Positions 8,194 through 17,566 of a DNA stretch of 64,000 nucleotides are shown here, in pieces. How positions within the stretch are numbered: position 1 is the first letter of the stretch; every line of letters starts with the position of its first letter. The notes beneath the pieces are model-generated. The model was not told the origin of the DNA. It did no database searches and saw nothing but the letters and a program-made list of their open reading frames with translations. This DNA comes from Amycolatopsis sp. 195334CR (GTDB lineage Bacteria > Actinomycetota > Actinomycetes > Mycobacteriales > Pseudonocardiaceae), in assembly GCF_017309385.1 (NCBI RefSeq), contig NZ_JAFJMJ010000002.1, positions 62,001-126,000 on the forward strand. Reading direction: 5' to 3'. The position numbers and the translations under genes were made by a program.

Positions 8194-10229
8194 TAAGCAG
8201 GCGTGGATTCCTGATCTCCTCCGGTGTCGCGGCTCTGGTGGTGGCCGTTCCGTTGCGCGGCAACGCCTCGGAGGCCGAGTTCGCACCGAACGTCCACGTC
8301 CGGATCACCGCCGGCGGGCGGATCGTCGTCACGGTGCCGCGCCCGGACACCGGACAGGGCGTGCGCACCGTGGTCCTGTTGCTCGCGGCCGAGGAGCTCT
8401 GCACCCGGCCGCGGGAACTCGAACTGGAGCAGGCACCCGGCGACACCGCCCGGTACGGAAACCAGCTGGTCGCCAATTCCCTGTCCGTGCGCCAGCTCTT
8501 CGAACCGGTGCGCACTGCCGCGGCCACCGCCCGCTGCCTGCTCATCGCCGCGGCAGCCCGGCGTTGGCAGGTGGCGCCGGAGCAATGCCGGGCGAGGGAC
8601 GGGTTCGTCGAGCACCCGCGGCATGGCCGTCTGTCCTTCGGGGAACTCGCCGCCGAAGCCGCCGCGCTCGACCCGGCGACCGTGCCGGTGTCGCTGATCC
8701 CCGAACCCCAGTGGCGCTTCCTGGGCAAGGAGAACGGCCGGGCGGACGCGGCGGATATCGTCGGCGGGCGCGCGGGGTTCGGGATCGATGTGCGGGAGCC
8801 GGACGCGCTGGTCGCCGTCGTGCGACGCCCGGACTGGCTCGGCGCGGTGGTCGCCAGCGTCGACGACACCGCCGCACGTGGGGTCGCCGGCGTGGTGGAC
8901 GTGGTGCCGTTGCCCGCGGACCGGGGGATGCAGGGCGGCGTCGCGGTGGTGGCCGAGTCGACCGCCGCCGCGCTCGCGGGCCGCGCCGCGCTGAAGGTGG
9001 AGTGGAGCGGTGGCACACCCGAGGCGGACAGCAGGCAGTGGCTGGCCGACCTGGCTTCGGCGGTGCCCGAACCACCCGCCGCGCCGGGGCCGGTGGGGCT
9101 CGACCTGACCTACCGGCTGCCGATGCTGGCCCACGCACCCATGGAACCGTTGAACGCGACCGCGTTCTTCGAGGCGGGTGGCCGCCTCGTCGTGCGCGTG
9201 CCGACGCAGGACCCGGGCGGCCTCCGCGACCTGCTGGCGCGGGTGCTGCAGCTGGACCCGGCTCTGGTCAGCGTGTTGCCGACGCTGGCCGGTGGCGCGT
9301 TCGGCAGGCGCTTCGAGATCGACTTCGTGCTCGAAGCCGTCACCTGCGCTCGTGCCGCCGGGCGGCCGGTCAAGGTCCTGTGGACCCGCGACGACGACAT
9401 GCGGCACGACTCCTACCGGCCGATGTCGGTGCACCGGCTGACCGCGGTGCTCGCGCGGAACGGGGAGCCGCGGTGGCGGTCCCACAGCGTGGCCACCTGG
9501 CCGCTGACCACGGTGCCCGCGTTCAACAATCCCGAGATCGTGCTGGCCAGCGGGGATCACTTCCCGTACCGGATTTCCGGCAAGCCGACGGTCGCGCTGC
9601 GGCCGGCACCGCTGCGGACGGGGTTCTGGCGGTCGGTTTACGCCGGGCAGTTCGTGTTCGCCGAAGAATGCTTTCTCGCCGCGGCGGGCCACCGCGCCGG
9701 TTTGGACCAGGTGGACTTGCGTCGCAGGCTTTTGCCCGCCAATTCGCGGCTGCGCAAGGTTCTCGACGAAGCCGCCCGCCGCGCGCCGCGGCGACCGGGC
9801 AGGGGGCGTGGTGTTGCGTGCCATGAGGACTACGAATCCGCCATCGCCATAGTCGCCGACGTGGAGCCGGGTGCCGATTCACCGCGCGTCACCCGGGTGA
9901 CGGCCGCCGTCGACGTCGGTACCGCGCTGCACCCGTCGGGCGTCCGGGCCCAAGTAGAAGGCGGCGTGATCGACGCGATGTCCACGGTGTTCGGCGCGCA
10001 GATCACCGTGCGGGAGGGGCGGGTAACGCAGTCCTCCTTCGCCGATTATCCCTGGGCGCGCATCGACCAGGTACCCGAAATCGACGTGACGATCGTTCCC
10101 TCGGGCCTGCCACCCGGCGGCTTGGGCGAGCTGGCCTACCCGCCGGCTGCGGCCGCCATCGCCTCCGCGGTCGCAGCGATGACGGGAACACCGATCACGG
10201 GTCTCCCCGCCCTCGATGAGACCGGGTGA
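8190..10229 (+). CDS. Molybdopterin-binding large subunit, IorB/aldehyde-oxidase type, Tat-exported
   Basis: A 679-residue catalytic subunit that hydroxylates an aldehyde or N-heterocycle using a molybdopterin cytosine dinucleotide cofactor (family knowledge). The N-terminus SRRGFL followed by a hydrophobic stretch is a twin-arginine signal, so the folded heterodimer would be exported with the small subunit riding along. [11 protein letters not shown] is the family motif in the middle. [10 protein letters not shown] near the C-terminus supplies the catalytic Glu at about 647. It is a little shorter than typical IorB proteins. GTG start at 8190 inside the small-subunit stop, with GAGGAG upstream. 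No cofactor-maturation (XdhC/MobA-like) gene is nearby. Confidence 0.92.
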   Translation: MISRRGFLISSGVAALVVAVPLRGNASEAEFAPNVHVRITAGGRIVVTVPRPDTGQGVRTVVLLLAAEELCTRPRELELEQAPGDTARYGNQLVANSLSVRQLFEPVRTAAATARCLLIAAAARRWQVAPEQCRARDGFVEHPRHGRLSFGELAAEAAALDPATVPVSLIPEPQWRFLGKENGRADAADIVGGRAGFGIDVREPDALVAVVRRPDWLGAVVASVDDTAARGVAGVVDVVPLPADRGMQGGVAVVAESTAAALAGRAALKVEWSGGTPEADSRQWLADLASAVPEPPAAPGPVGLDLTYRLPMLAHAPMEPLNATAFFEAGGRLVVRVPTQDPGGLRDLLARVLQLDPALVSVLPTLAGGAFGRRFEIDFVLEAVTCARAAGRPVKVLWTRDDDMRHDSYRPMSVHRLTAVLARNGEPRWRSHSVATWPLTTVPAFNNPEIVLASGDHFPYRISGKPTVALRPAPLRTGFWRSVYAGQFVFAEECFLAAAGHRAGLDQVDLRRRLLPANSRLRKVLDEAARRAPRRPGRGRGVACHEDYESAIAIVADVEPGADSPRVTRVTAAVDVGTALHPSGVRAQVEGGVIDAMSTVFGAQITVREGRVTQSSFADYPWARIDQVPEIDVTIVPSGLPPGGLGELAYPPAAAAIASAVAAMTGTPITGLPALDETG

Positions 10230-10290
10230 CGGTGCTTCTTGCTCCGTACGCATGACTCGCCAAGGTATCCTTCACGCGGAGGAGATACCC

Positions 10291-10646
10291 GTGACTTCTG
10301 GCGACCGTCGGCACGACGCGCTCAGTTCCGAAACGTTCGCCGGTGCACTGATTTCCTTCTGTGCGCACGGGACGCTCGTCTTCGAAGGGGAGGACAGCGA
10401 AGCGAGCCACCCGAGTTTCTGACGGGTCTGGTGCGTCGCCTTGAAGTAGAGCTGGAAGCCGCTTCATTCCGGCTTTTCGACTTGGATGAGATGGCGTCGC
10501 CGTAGCCGAGGTTGATTCCCCGCTGTGTGCGGCGACAGTGGAACGATTCGGCGGAACTTGCCGCCGGTTTTCAGACTGAGGCAGGGCGTACGGGTGAAGT
10601 GCCGCTTGGTATTTTCGTCCTGCGCAGTCCGCGCGCTGACTGGTGA
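10291..10646 (+). pseudogene. Decayed small gene (frameshift and in-frame stop)
   Basis: A strong ribosome site GGAGGAGA lies 5 nt before GTG 10291, which opens a protein-like frame (ALSSETFAGALISFCAHG) that stops at 10422. A second frame then looks coding (FLTGLVRRLEVELEAASF), is interrupted by TAG at 10503-10505, and resumes to a plausible C-terminus (EVPLGIFVLRSPRADW) ending at TGA 10644-10646, 9 nt before the next start. Together they would give a protein of about 118 residues, the size of the downstream gene. A sequencing error cannot be excluded. Function not recognised. Confidence 0.4.
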
Positions 10647-10655
10647 GGTGAATCC

Positions 10656-11006
10656 GTGAGTTTCGACCTGGCCTTCTGGTACGAAGAAGTTCCATCCACC
10701 GTTGACCAGGCGGTGCGCATCTACCTCCGGCTCGTGGACGGCGAGCCCGGTGTCCTGTCAAGTTCCCCGCAGGTCGAAGCGTTCTTCGAAGACCTCGTCG
10801 CCATCTTCGGGGACCTTGACGAGAAAACGATGGACTACTCCCCGTGGACGGCTCCTTTGGAGGCAGGCCACGGGGAAGGGGTGCTCGTGTGCATCGCGTG
10901 GTCGCGGTGCCAGGAGATGACGCCGCTCCTGGTCGGCCTGGCGCACGAGCACGACGTCACGGTGTTCGACCCGCAGGACCGCAACGTGTGGTCTCCTCCC
11001 CGCTGA
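10656..11006 (+). CDS. Small acidic protein, unknown function
   Basis: 116 residues, soluble, acidic, with no signal peptide or membrane segment. GTG start at 10656 with GAGGTG 5 nt upstream. Its size, composition and alternating strand/helix pattern resemble small antitoxin or immunity-type proteins, but I recognise no family and make no functional call. It lies directly behind the decayed gene at 10291-10646, as if the pair were once an operon. The DasR/CebR-like operators of the downstream protease begin about 95 nt after its stop. Confidence 0.65.
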   Translation: MSFDLAFWYEEVPSTVDQAVRIYLRLVDGEPGVLSSSPQVEAFFEDLVAIFGDLDEKTMDYSPWTAPLEAGHGEGVLVCIAWSRCQEMTPLLVGLAHEHDVTVFDPQDRNVWSPPR

Positions 11007-11100
11007 CGGACGCCTGGCCGCCGCCGGTGGCTCTGGCGTGCGCGGGGCGCGGACCGCGCGGTCACCGGTTCCGCGGATTGTTGGCCGTTTTCGGACAGGA

Positions 11101-11116
11101 ACTGGTCTAGACCTAG
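11101..11116. promoter_or_regulatory. DasR-type operator (dre-like)
   Basis: ACTGGTCTAGACCTAG matches 13 of 16 positions of the Streptomyces dre consensus (ACTGGTCTAGACCAGT, from memory), including the whole palindromic core TGGTCTAGACC. It is ~70 nt upstream of the secreted protease start, where a GlcNAc-responsive GntR-family repressor would act. Confidence 0.65.
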
Positions 11117-11120
11117 ACGC

Positions 11121-11134
11121 TGGGCGCGCTCCCA
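11121..11134. promoter_or_regulatory. CebR-like operator beside the dre site
   Basis: TGGGCGCGCTCCCA differs at one position from the CebR/CelR cellobiose operator TGGGAGCGCTCCCA. It begins 5 bp after the DasR-type site and 53 nt before the protease ATG. Confidence 0.5.
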
Positions 11135-11186
11135 CACACACTCGGTTCCGCACGTGCTGCTCCCGTCCCCGCCTCGAGGAGTTCTG

Positions 11187-12302
11187 ATGCGTCGAAGAAA
11201 CCTGCTCTCCCTCACCGCGACGGCCTGCCTGGTGCTGTCCGCCGTCACCGCCGGGACCGCCGCCGCGGCGCCGGCTGCCTCGCCCGGGCTCGTCTCGGCG
11301 ATGCAACGCGATTTCGGCCTGACGGCCGATCAGGCCCGCACCCGGATGGCCGACGAAGCCACCGCGAGCCGCGTGCTGCCGGTGGCGCAGGCGGCCGCCG
11401 GGGCCGCGTTCGGCGGCGCCTGGTTCGACCCCGACCGCGGCAAGCTGGTCGTCGGGGTCACCGATGCCGCCGCGGCGGACGCGGTGGAGAACACCGGCGC
11501 GGTCACCACGCCCGTCGCCGTCAGCGCCGCGGAACTGGACGCCGTCAAGGCCGCCATCGACGCCGAGAAGGCGCCGGCCGAGGTCAGCGGCTGGCGTGCC
11601 GACCCCCGCGCGGGCAGCGTGGTCATCACCGTCCAAAGTGGAGCATCCAGCCCCGAGCTGACCGCGTTCCTGGACAGGGCGCGCCAGGCCGGCCCGGTCA
11701 CCGTGGAGACCGGCCCGAAGCCGGTCAGCTTCGCGGCCGGCACGGTCGGCGGCGATCCCTTCTACATCAACGGGAACGTCCGCTGCTCGATCGGCTTCTC
11801 GGTGCACGGCGGCTTCGTCACCGCCGGGCACTGCGGTGGCGTCGGCAGCTCGGTCACCGGCTGGGACGGCTCGGCGATGGGCAGCTTCAAGGGCTCCTCC
11901 TTCCCCGGCGACGACCTCGCCTACGTCGGCATCGGCCACGGCTGGTGGACCGCCCCGGTGGTGCTCGGCTGGGGCACGGTCAGCGACGCGCTGGTCCGCG
12001 GCTCCTGGGTGGCCCCGCCCGGCACCTCGGTCTGCCGCTCCGGCTCGACCACGCACTGGCACTGCGGCACCGTGCTCGCGCACAACACGACGGTGAACTA
12101 CGCCCAGGGCGCGGTGCACCAGATGACCAAGACCAGCGTCTGCGCCCAGCCGGGTGACTCCGGCGGCTCGTTCATCACCGGCGACCAGGCGCAGGGCGTG
12201 ACCTCCGGCGGCTGGGGCAACTGCAGCTCCGGCGGCGAGACCTGGTTCCAGCCGGTCAACGAGATCCTGCAGCGGTACGGGTTGTCCCTGGTGACGGCCT
12301 GA
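11187..12302 (+). CDS. Secreted chymotrypsin-like protease with propeptide (streptogrisin/alpha-lytic, S1 family)
   Basis: A 371-residue preproprotease. The signal peptide (~1-29) ends at AAAAPA. An alpha-lytic-protease-type prodomain spans ~30-190 and acts as intramolecular chaperone in this family. The mature enzyme starts near residue 188. Catalytic residues are His215 (TAGHC), Asp243 (GDDLAYV) and Ser325 (PGDSGGS). Cysteines at ~200/216, 283/293 and 319/347 can form the three family disulfides. ATG 11187 follows CGAGGAG; an upstream in-frame ATG lacks a ribosome site. Two operator-like palindromes upstream suggest control by GlcNAc and cellobiose signals. A strong terminator follows. Confidence 0.93.
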   Translation: MRRRNLLSLTATACLVLSAVTAGTAAAAPAASPGLVSAMQRDFGLTADQARTRMADEATASRVLPVAQAAAGAAFGGAWFDPDRGKLVVGVTDAAAADAVENTGAVTTPVAVSAAELDAVKAAIDAEKAPAEVSGWRADPRAGSVVITVQSGASSPELTAFLDRARQAGPVTVETGPKPVSFAAGTVGGDPFYINGNVRCSIGFSVHGGFVTAGHCGGVGSSVTGWDGSAMGSFKGSSFPGDDLAYVGIGHGWWTAPVVLGWGTVSDALVRGSWVAPPGTSVCRSGSTTHWHCGTVLAHNTTVNYAQGAVHQMTKTSVCAQPGDSGGSFITGDQAQGVTSGGWGNCSSGGETWFQPVNEILQRYGLSLVTA

Positions 12303-12312
12303 CGGACGAAAA

Positions 12313-12340
12313 CCCGCCCCACCGGCGACGGTGGGGCGGG
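12313..12340 (+). terminator. Strong GC hairpin terminator
   Basis: CCCGCCCCACCG (12313-12324) and CGGTGGGGCGGG (12329-12340) form a perfect 12-bp stem with a GCGA tetraloop, 10 nt after the protease stop. Confidence 0.85.
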
Positions 12341-12350
12341 GCCGTCCTAG

Positions 12351-12356
12351 TAAGGT
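12351..12356 (+). promoter_or_regulatory. Probable -10 (TAAGGT) giving a leaderless mRNA
   Basis: TAAGGT fits the actinobacterial TANNNT -10 and lies 5 nt before GTG 12362, so transcription should begin at or next to the start codon. No ribosome site is present, consistent with leaderless translation. Confidence 0.45.
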
Positions 12357-12361
12357 CATCC

Positions 12362-12979
12362 GTGATGATGACGCAGCCGCTGGCTCGAGTGGTTCCGGAA
12401 CCGGTCCTGACCGGTGGCAAGGTGCGCCTGCGCGCCATCACCCCCGCCGACCGGCGCACGCTGACCGGGTTCGACCGCGAGTCCGCCGCCCGCGGTGCGA
12501 TCGGCCGCTACCAGCACTGGGCCGCCCACCGCACCGGCGACGACCTCCAGTTCGCCATCGAAACCCTCTACAGCGGCCTGCTCGTCGGCTCCATCTCGGC
12601 GATCCCCGACGTGGACGGCCGCGTCGGCCGGTTCAGCTACGGCGTCGGCATCGGCGACTCCTACCGCCGCTGCGGGTACGCCGCCGACGCGATCACCGCG
12701 CTGCTGTCCCACATGTTCTTCGAGCGCGGCTACCGCAAGTGCGTGGTCGGCATCTACGGCGGCAACGTGCCCTCGCTGTCGCTGCACGGGGTGCTCGGCT
12801 TCCGCGAGGAACGCCGCATCCGCGACACCGAACTGCACCTGAGCGGGGTCAAGTACCTGGTCAGGATGGCCATCACCGCCCCGGAGTTCGCCGCCTACCG
12901 CCGCCCGGCCGAGCCGCAGCGCGGACGGCACGCGCGCACCCGCCGCGGCCGCCACTGGCTGCACGACAAGTCGGCCTAA
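12362..12979 (+). CDS. GNAT-family N-acetyltransferase (RimJ-like)
   Basis: A 205-residue acetyl-CoA-dependent acyltransferase. RLRAITPADR opens the GNAT fold near residue 22, and YRRCGYAADAI (~100) is the acetyl-CoA pyrophosphate-binding motif (Q/RxxGxG/A variant). The segment GNVPSLSLHGVLGF (~137-150) is the typical N-x-x-S…GF motif of RimJ/L-like enzymes. The C-terminal ~30 residues are Arg-rich and poorly conserved-looking. It could start at GTG 12362 or the ATGs at 12365/12368. It overlaps the PucR gene by 4 nt, tail to tail. Substrate unknown. Confidence 0.88.
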   Translation: MMMTQPLARVVPEPVLTGGKVRLRAITPADRRTLTGFDRESAARGAIGRYQHWAAHRTGDDLQFAIETLYSGLLVGSISAIPDVDGRVGRFSYGVGIGDSYRRCGYAADAITALLSHMFFERGYRKCVVGIYGGNVPSLSLHGVLGFREERRIRDTELHLSGVKYLVRMAITAPEFAAYRRPAEPQRGRHARTRRGRHWLHDKSA

Positions 12980-14190
12980 CCCCGCCACCGCAGCACTTCC
13001 AGCGCGGCGGCCACGCTGATCGCGTTCTCCGCCAGCGGCCGGGGGAGCAGCCCGTCCGCGCGGGCGAGGCGGCGCAGCACGGTGTTGCGGTGGGTGTACA
13101 GCCGTTCCGCGGTGCGGCTGGTGTTGCCCAGCTCCCGCACGTAGGTCAGCACGGTCTCCCGCGTCTCGGCGTCGGCGGTGAGCAGGTCGCCCAGCGTGTC
13201 CGCGAGGAATTCGCCCGCCTGCTCGGGCTGCCCGGTGAGCAGCGCGGCGAGCTGCACGTCGGGGTAACGGGCGAACTGCAGCGGTGAGGTGAGCCGGTCC
13301 AGCATCCGCTGCGTGGTGACGGCGTCGAGGTGGCTGCGGCGGAACCCGTCGACGTCGGTACCCGGACGGCCGAGCGCGACCCTGGCTTCCGGGTAGCCGG
13401 CCAGGTCGGCGGTGGCCGGTGCGGTGCCGACCGGCAGCCACACCCAGAGCGCGGCGGCCCCGGCCACCACGGTCAGCCGGTGGGTGGCGCCCGCCGCGCG
13501 CATGACCGCCTCGGCGGCCGCCTCCAGCTGGTCCGAGGCCGCGCCCGACGCGCTCCAGATGATCGCGGCGGTGTGCCGTCCGGTCAGGCCGTAACCGAGC
13601 TGGACCTCGGCGCGGGCCCGGCTGATCGGCGCTCCCTCCAGCAACAGCGTGACCGTGGCCCGGCGCTCGGCGTGCGCGCCGCGGGTGAGCTCGGCGCGCT
13701 CGGTCTTCATCTGCTCGGTGACCGCGGCGACGGTGTCGTCGATGAAGGTGGCGATGGACAACGCGGAGACGTTGAGCAGTTCCCGCAAGCGCACCGGGTC
13801 GTCGGTCAGCTCGAAGCAGATGTCCATCCAGCGGCGCCAGGCCACGCCCTGCGCCGTGCGGTAGGCCTCCAGCGCGCTCTCGTCGAGCCCGCGCCGGACC
13901 AGGTCACGGGCGGATTCGAGGAGTTCGGGCGCGGTGTTCGCGGGCACCCGCCTGCCCGGGTGCGAGACGTTCGCCGCGGCCCAGTGCCGCAGGTTCGCCA
14001 GATTGGCCCGGCGGGTGGCCGCGGCGAGCACCGGGTCCTCGGCGACCGGCCGCATCCGCTGCCCGCCGAGCGAGGCCGCATGCAGTTCCTCCAGCCAGTC
14101 CGGCCGCAGGTCCAGCACGATTTCGGCACCACGCCGGAACAGCTGGCGACCCGGGGCGGACAACCGCGGCCAGGCAGCAGTTTGCACCAT
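12976..14190 (-). CDS. PucR/CdaR-type transcriptional regulator
   Basis: A 404-residue regulator. The N-terminal two-thirds carries a GGDEF-like RsbRD_N/CdaR-type central fold. The C-terminal PucR helix-turn-helix (~345-390) contains the diagnostic stretch [23 protein letters not shown] 14190 is chosen because the extra upstream codons run back into the divergent gene's start. It is divergent from the BVMO-type monooxygenase across 64 bp and is the natural candidate to control it. Such regulators often respond to small metabolites that are substrates of the neighbouring enzyme (inference). Confidence 0.88.
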   Translation of the reverse strand: MVQTAAWPRLSAPGRQLFRRGAEIVLDLRPDWLEELHAASLGGQRMRPVAEDPVLAAATRRANLANLRHWAAANVSHPGRRVPANTAPELLESARDLVRRGLDESALEAYRTAQGVAWRRWMDICFELTDDPVRLRELLNVSALSIATFIDDTVAAVTEQMKTERAELTRGAHAERRATVTLLLEGAPISRARAEVQLGYGLTGRHTAAIIWSASGAASDQLEAAAEAVMRAAGATHRLTVVAGAAALWVWLPVGTAPATADLAGYPEARVALGRPGTDVDGFRRSHLDAVTTQRMLDRLTSPLQFARYPDVQLAALLTGQPEQAGEFLADTLGDLLTADAETRETVLTYVRELGNTSRTAERLYTHRNTVLRRLARADGLLPRPLAENAISVAAALEVLRWRG

Positions 14191-14254
14191 CAACGCAGCA
14201 TGCTGGTGCGTGTTGCACTGGCGCAAGACCCCGGCGCCAGCGCAGAGTAGGCAG

Positions 14255-15733
14255 ATGACCACCTCGCAGCCCGAGCACCTCGACGTCCTCGTGGTCGGCG
14301 CCGGGATCTCCGGCATCGGGGCCGGCCGCTACCTCAAGGCCGAGCACCCGGCGAAGAGCTTCGCCATCCTGGAGGCCCGCGCGGCCTCGGGCGGCACCTG
14401 GGACCTGTTCCGCTACCCCGGCATCCGCTCGGACTCCGATCTGCACACCTTCGGCTACGAGTTCAAGCCGTGGCGGGACGAGCAGTCCATCGCCGACGCG
14501 CCGCGGATCCTGGCGTACCTGCGCGAGACCATCGCCGAAAACGGCCTGGACGCGCACATCCGCTACCACCACCGCCTGGTCGGCGCCGCGTGGTCCAGCG
14601 AGACGGCCCGGTGGACGGTCGAGGTCGAGCGCACCGACACCGGGGAGCGGCTGCGGCTCAGCGCGAACTGGTTGTTCGCCGCCGGGGGTTACTACCGCTA
14701 CGACGAGGGCTTCACCCCGCGGTTCGAGGGCCGCGAGCGGTTCGAAGGCACGATCGTGCACCCGCAGCACTGGCCCGAGGACCTCGACTACGCGGGCAAG
14801 CGCGTCCTGGTCATCGGCAGCGGCGCCACCGCGGTCACCCTGGTGCCCGCGATGGCCGGGACCGCCGAGCACGTGACCATGCTGCAGCGCACGCCGACCT
14901 ACGTGATGCCGGTGCCGCGCGAGGACAAGCTGGCCAACCTCGCGCGCAAGGTGCTCGGCGAGGAGCGCGGGTACGCGTTGTCCCGCCGCAAGAACATCGC
15001 CAAGCAGCTCGCGGTGTGGAAGTTCTGCCAGCGCTTCCCGAAGACGGCCCGGCGGCTGATCCGCTGGGTCAACACCAAGCAGCTGCCCGCCGGCTATCCG
15101 GTCGACGAGCACTTCAACCCGCCCTACGACCCGTGGGACCAGCGGCTGTGCGCGGTGCCGAACGGCGACCTGTTCCGCGAGATCCGCCGGGGCACGGCTT
15201 CGGTGGTGACCGACCGGATCAGCACCTTCACCGAACGCGGGGTGCTGCTGGAATCCGGCAGGGAGCTGGAGGCCGACCTCATCGTCACCGCCACCGGGCT
15301 GAACGTGCAGGCCTTCGGCGGGGTCGGGCTGACCGTGGACGGCCGGCCGGTGGAGCTGTCGGAAACGCTGGCGTACAAGGGCATGATGCTGTCCGGGGTG
15401 CCGAACTTCGCCTTCGCCATCGGGTACACGAACTCCTCGTGGACGCTCAAGGTCGGGCTGCTGTGCGAGCACTTCTGCCGCTTGCTGTCCTATATGGACG
15501 AACACGGGTACGACACCTGCCGCCCGGAACCCGCCGACCCGTCGATGCCGACGCGGCCGCTGCTGGACTTCGCCGCCGGCTACGTCCAGCGCGCGGTGGA
15601 CCAGCTGCCGCGCCAGGGCGACCGGATGCCGTGGCTGATGTCGATGAGCTACCACGCCGACGTCAAGCTGCTGCGCGCGGACAGCGTGGTCGATCCGGAG
15701 CTGCGGTTCTCCCGCGCCGACGTGCTCGTCTGA
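14255..15733 (+). CDS. Flavin monooxygenase, Baeyer-Villiger type I (EtaA/EthA-like)
   Basis: A 492-residue NADPH-dependent FAD monooxygenase inserting oxygen next to ketones or at sulfur. The FAD-binding GAGISG is at 15-20. The Baeyer-Villiger fingerprint is [12 protein letters not shown] (163-174), matching FxGxxxHxxxWP. The NADPH-binding Rossmann motif GSGATA is at 188-193. Length and the [10 protein letters not shown] region match the mycobacterial EthA group that activates ethionamide. In mycobacteria ethA is controlled by a divergent TetR; here a PucR regulator takes that position. ATG 14255 has no strong ribosome site and may be leaderless. Confidence 0.92.
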   Translation: MTTSQPEHLDVLVVGAGISGIGAGRYLKAEHPAKSFAILEARAASGGTWDLFRYPGIRSDSDLHTFGYEFKPWRDEQSIADAPRILAYLRETIAENGLDAHIRYHHRLVGAAWSSETARWTVEVERTDTGERLRLSANWLFAAGGYYRYDEGFTPRFEGRERFEGTIVHPQHWPEDLDYAGKRVLVIGSGATAVTLVPAMAGTAEHVTMLQRTPTYVMPVPREDKLANLARKVLGEERGYALSRRKNIAKQLAVWKFCQRFPKTARRLIRWVNTKQLPAGYPVDEHFNPPYDPWDQRLCAVPNGDLFREIRRGTASVVTDRISTFTERGVLLESGRELEADLIVTATGLNVQAFGGVGLTVDGRPVELSETLAYKGMMLSGVPNFAFAIGYTNSSWTLKVGLLCEHFCRLLSYMDEHGYDTCRPEPADPSMPTRPLLDFAAGYVQRAVDQLPRQGDRMPWLMSMSYHADVKLLRADSVVDPELRFSRADVLV

Positions 15734-15764
15734 CTCCGCGGAGCATCGTCTCCACCGGCGAAAG

Positions 15765-15803
15765 CCCTGGCCTTCGCCGGATCGGGCGGGGCGAAGGCCA
15801 GGG
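15765..15803. terminator. Bidirectional hairpin terminator
   Basis: CCCTGGCCTTCGCC (15765-15778) pairs perfectly with GGCGAAGGCCAGGG (15790-15803) around an 11-nt loop. It lies between the convergent monooxygenase and trypsin genes. Confidence 0.8.
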
Positions 15804-15820
15804 GCTCCCGGTGGTCGTTG

Positions 15821-16480
15821 CTACACCCCGGAAGTGTTCCGGATCCAGGTCCGGTTCGCGGAGATGCTGGTGTGCGTGGAGGTGTCCACCTTGTTGCCGG
15901 CGATGTGCACCCCGACCTGACGGCCGCCGACGAAGACCGGGCCGCCGGAGTCGCCGCCGTTGGTCAGGCCGTTGCCGCGGTACGCGCGGATCAGCCCGTT
16001 GCTGACGCTGATCACGTCCATCTGGGCGACCTTGAGGTTGCGCTGCAGCACGCCGTCCTCGTTGTAGCCCCAGCCGTAGACCTGTTCGCTGTCCCCGACC
16101 GAGACCGAGGTGCCGAGCGCGGCGTAGGTGGTGCTGATCGACCGGTCCAGTCTGAGCAGCGCGATGTCGGCGCCGCTGGACGGGGTGTGGATGGCGGACA
16201 CCGCCGCGTAGGTGCCCGCCTGGTGGTCCACGTTGCCCACCTTCACCGAGTAGGTCGCGCCGGGTTCGTCGATGCAGTGCTGGGCGGTGAGCACCCAGGT
16301 GGCGCTGATGATCGAGCCGGAGCACCACTGCTGGCCGTTCTGCTGGACCATCGCGGCCCACGGCCCCGACTTGGCGTACTCGCCGTCGATGATGGGGGCG
16401 GCGCCGGCCGCCGGCGTGACCGCCGCCAGTCCGGCGGTGGCGAGCAGGGCGGTGAACAGGCCTCGGATGCGCGTCTTCAC
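15821..16480 (-). CDS. Secreted trypsin-like serine protease (S1)
   Basis: 219 residues with a signal peptide to about residue 27 (AAGAAP), a short activation region IIDGEYAKSGPW, and a compact trypsin domain. Catalytic residues are His68 (TAQHC), Asp105 (ADIALL) and Ser178 (NGGDSGGP). Only two cysteines (53 and 69) are present after the signal, giving one possible disulfide rather than the usual three, which is unusual for an exported S1 protease. GTG start at 16480 with GGAAGG upstream. No propeptide of the alpha-lytic type is present, unlike the protease at 11187. Its promoter lies in the 134 bp after the LysR gene. Confidence 0.9.
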   Translation of the reverse strand: MKTRIRGLFTALLATAGLAAVTPAAGAAPIIDGEYAKSGPWAAMVQQNGQQWCSGSIISATWVLTAQHCIDEPGATYSVKVGNVDHQAGTYAAVSAIHTPSSGADIALLRLDRSISTTYAALGTSVSVGDSEQVYGWGYNEDGVLQRNLKVAQMDVISVSNGLIRAYRGNGLTNGGDSGGPVFVGGRQVGVHIAGNKVDTSTHTSISANRTWIRNTSGV

Positions 16481-16614
16481 AGGGGTTGCCTTCCACTACG
16501 GGGAAACACAGGGGGAGAAAAGGCAGCGCCCAGGGGTCGCCCAGGCCCGTTCCGGTACCGGTTTTCCCATGCTAGGCAGAACGGGGCAGCGGGTAACAGC
16601 GACTAAAGCAGGGT

Positions 16615-17556
16615 CTACTGTGGAGCGCCCGCCAGTACCGGCTCGGCGGGCGGCAGCCACTGGGTGGCCGGGTCGAACGGGGTCACCCGGTCGGCGATGT
16701 GCTCGACCAGCGCCGGGAGCGCCGGATGGCGGTTGCGCCGGTGCCACAGCATCGACCACGGGTAGAGCGGCGTCGGGTCGACCACCGGGATCTGCACGAT
16801 CCCGGCGTGCCACGGCACGCGCATGCGTTCCCCGCCGAAGGTGTAGCGGTCGCGGGAGGCGGCGAGCTCGTCGAGCATGTGGTCCAGGCCGAAGTGCGGG
16901 CCCGCGGTCTGGATGCGGAGCTCGAACTCCCGCTGGAGGTGGGTGTAGTAGTCGGCCCATTCGCTGCCCGGTTCGTTGCCGGGCATCCAGGTGATCGAGT
17001 CGGCGAGCTCGGCCATCCGCACGCGGCGGCGCCCGGCCAGCGGGTGCTTGCGCCCGGCCAGCACGTGGTGCGGTTCGAGGTAGGCGGGCTGGTGCGCGAG
17101 CGCCGGGTCGAGCTCGCCGGTGACCCTGGCGAAGGCCACGTCGATCGCGCCGCCGAGCAGGGCGGGCTGGGCCTCCCGCAGCCCGCGCGAGGTGACGATG
17201 TCGATCTTGACCTCGGGCTGGGCCTCGTGGAAGACGCGGATCAGCTCGGTCGGGGCGAGCCGGGTGCCCGCGACGTCCACCCGCAGCGGCCGGTCGCGCT
17301 CGCGCACCGACCGCACCGCCTGGTCGGCCAGCGCGACCAGGGCGCGGGCGTCGGGCAGGAAGGCGGCGCCCTCGTCGGTGAGGTCGGTGCCGGTGCGGGC
17401 GCGGTGGAACAGCGTGGTGCCCAGGCCCGCTTCGAGCTTGGCGATCCGCTTCGAGGTCGCCTGCTGGGTCAGGCCGAGCCGGTCGGCGGCGTCGCCGAAG
17501 TGCCGTTCGTCGGCGACGGCGACAAAGGCCCGGACCGCACCGAGGTCCAGTTCCAT
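16615..17556 (-). CDS. LysR-family transcriptional regulator
   Basis: A 313-residue LTTR. The N-terminal winged HTH (~1-60) contains FVAVADERHFGDAADRLG and TQQATSKRIAKLE, and a two-lobed effector-binding domain fills ~90-300. It begins 10 nt after the MBL-fold gene on the same strand, so the two probably form an operon. The target is not certain: the MBL gene is also next to a second, divergent LysR at 18498. The DNA-binding helix differs (QQATSKRI versus QPPLSRAI), so the two regulators should recognise different sites. Confidence 0.9.
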   Translation of the reverse strand: MELDLGAVRAFVAVADERHFGDAADRLGLTQQATSKRIAKLEAGLGTTLFHRARTGTDLTDEGAAFLPDARALVALADQAVRSVRERDRPLRVDVAGTRLAPTELIRVFHEAQPEVKIDIVTSRGLREAQPALLGGAIDVAFARVTGELDPALAHQPAYLEPHHVLAGRKHPLAGRRRVRMAELADSITWMPGNEPGSEWADYYTHLQREFELRIQTAGPHFGLDHMLDELAASRDRYTFGGERMRVPWHAGIVQIPVVDPTPLYPWSMLWHRRNRHPALPALVEHIADRVTPFDPATQWLPPAEPVLAGAPQ

Positions 17557-17566
17557 GCCGCCGAGC

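Noticed and set aside
10656..11006. Toxin-immunity pair at 10.3-11.0 kb
   Set aside because: No toxin domain or partner was recognised; only sizes and spacing suggest it.
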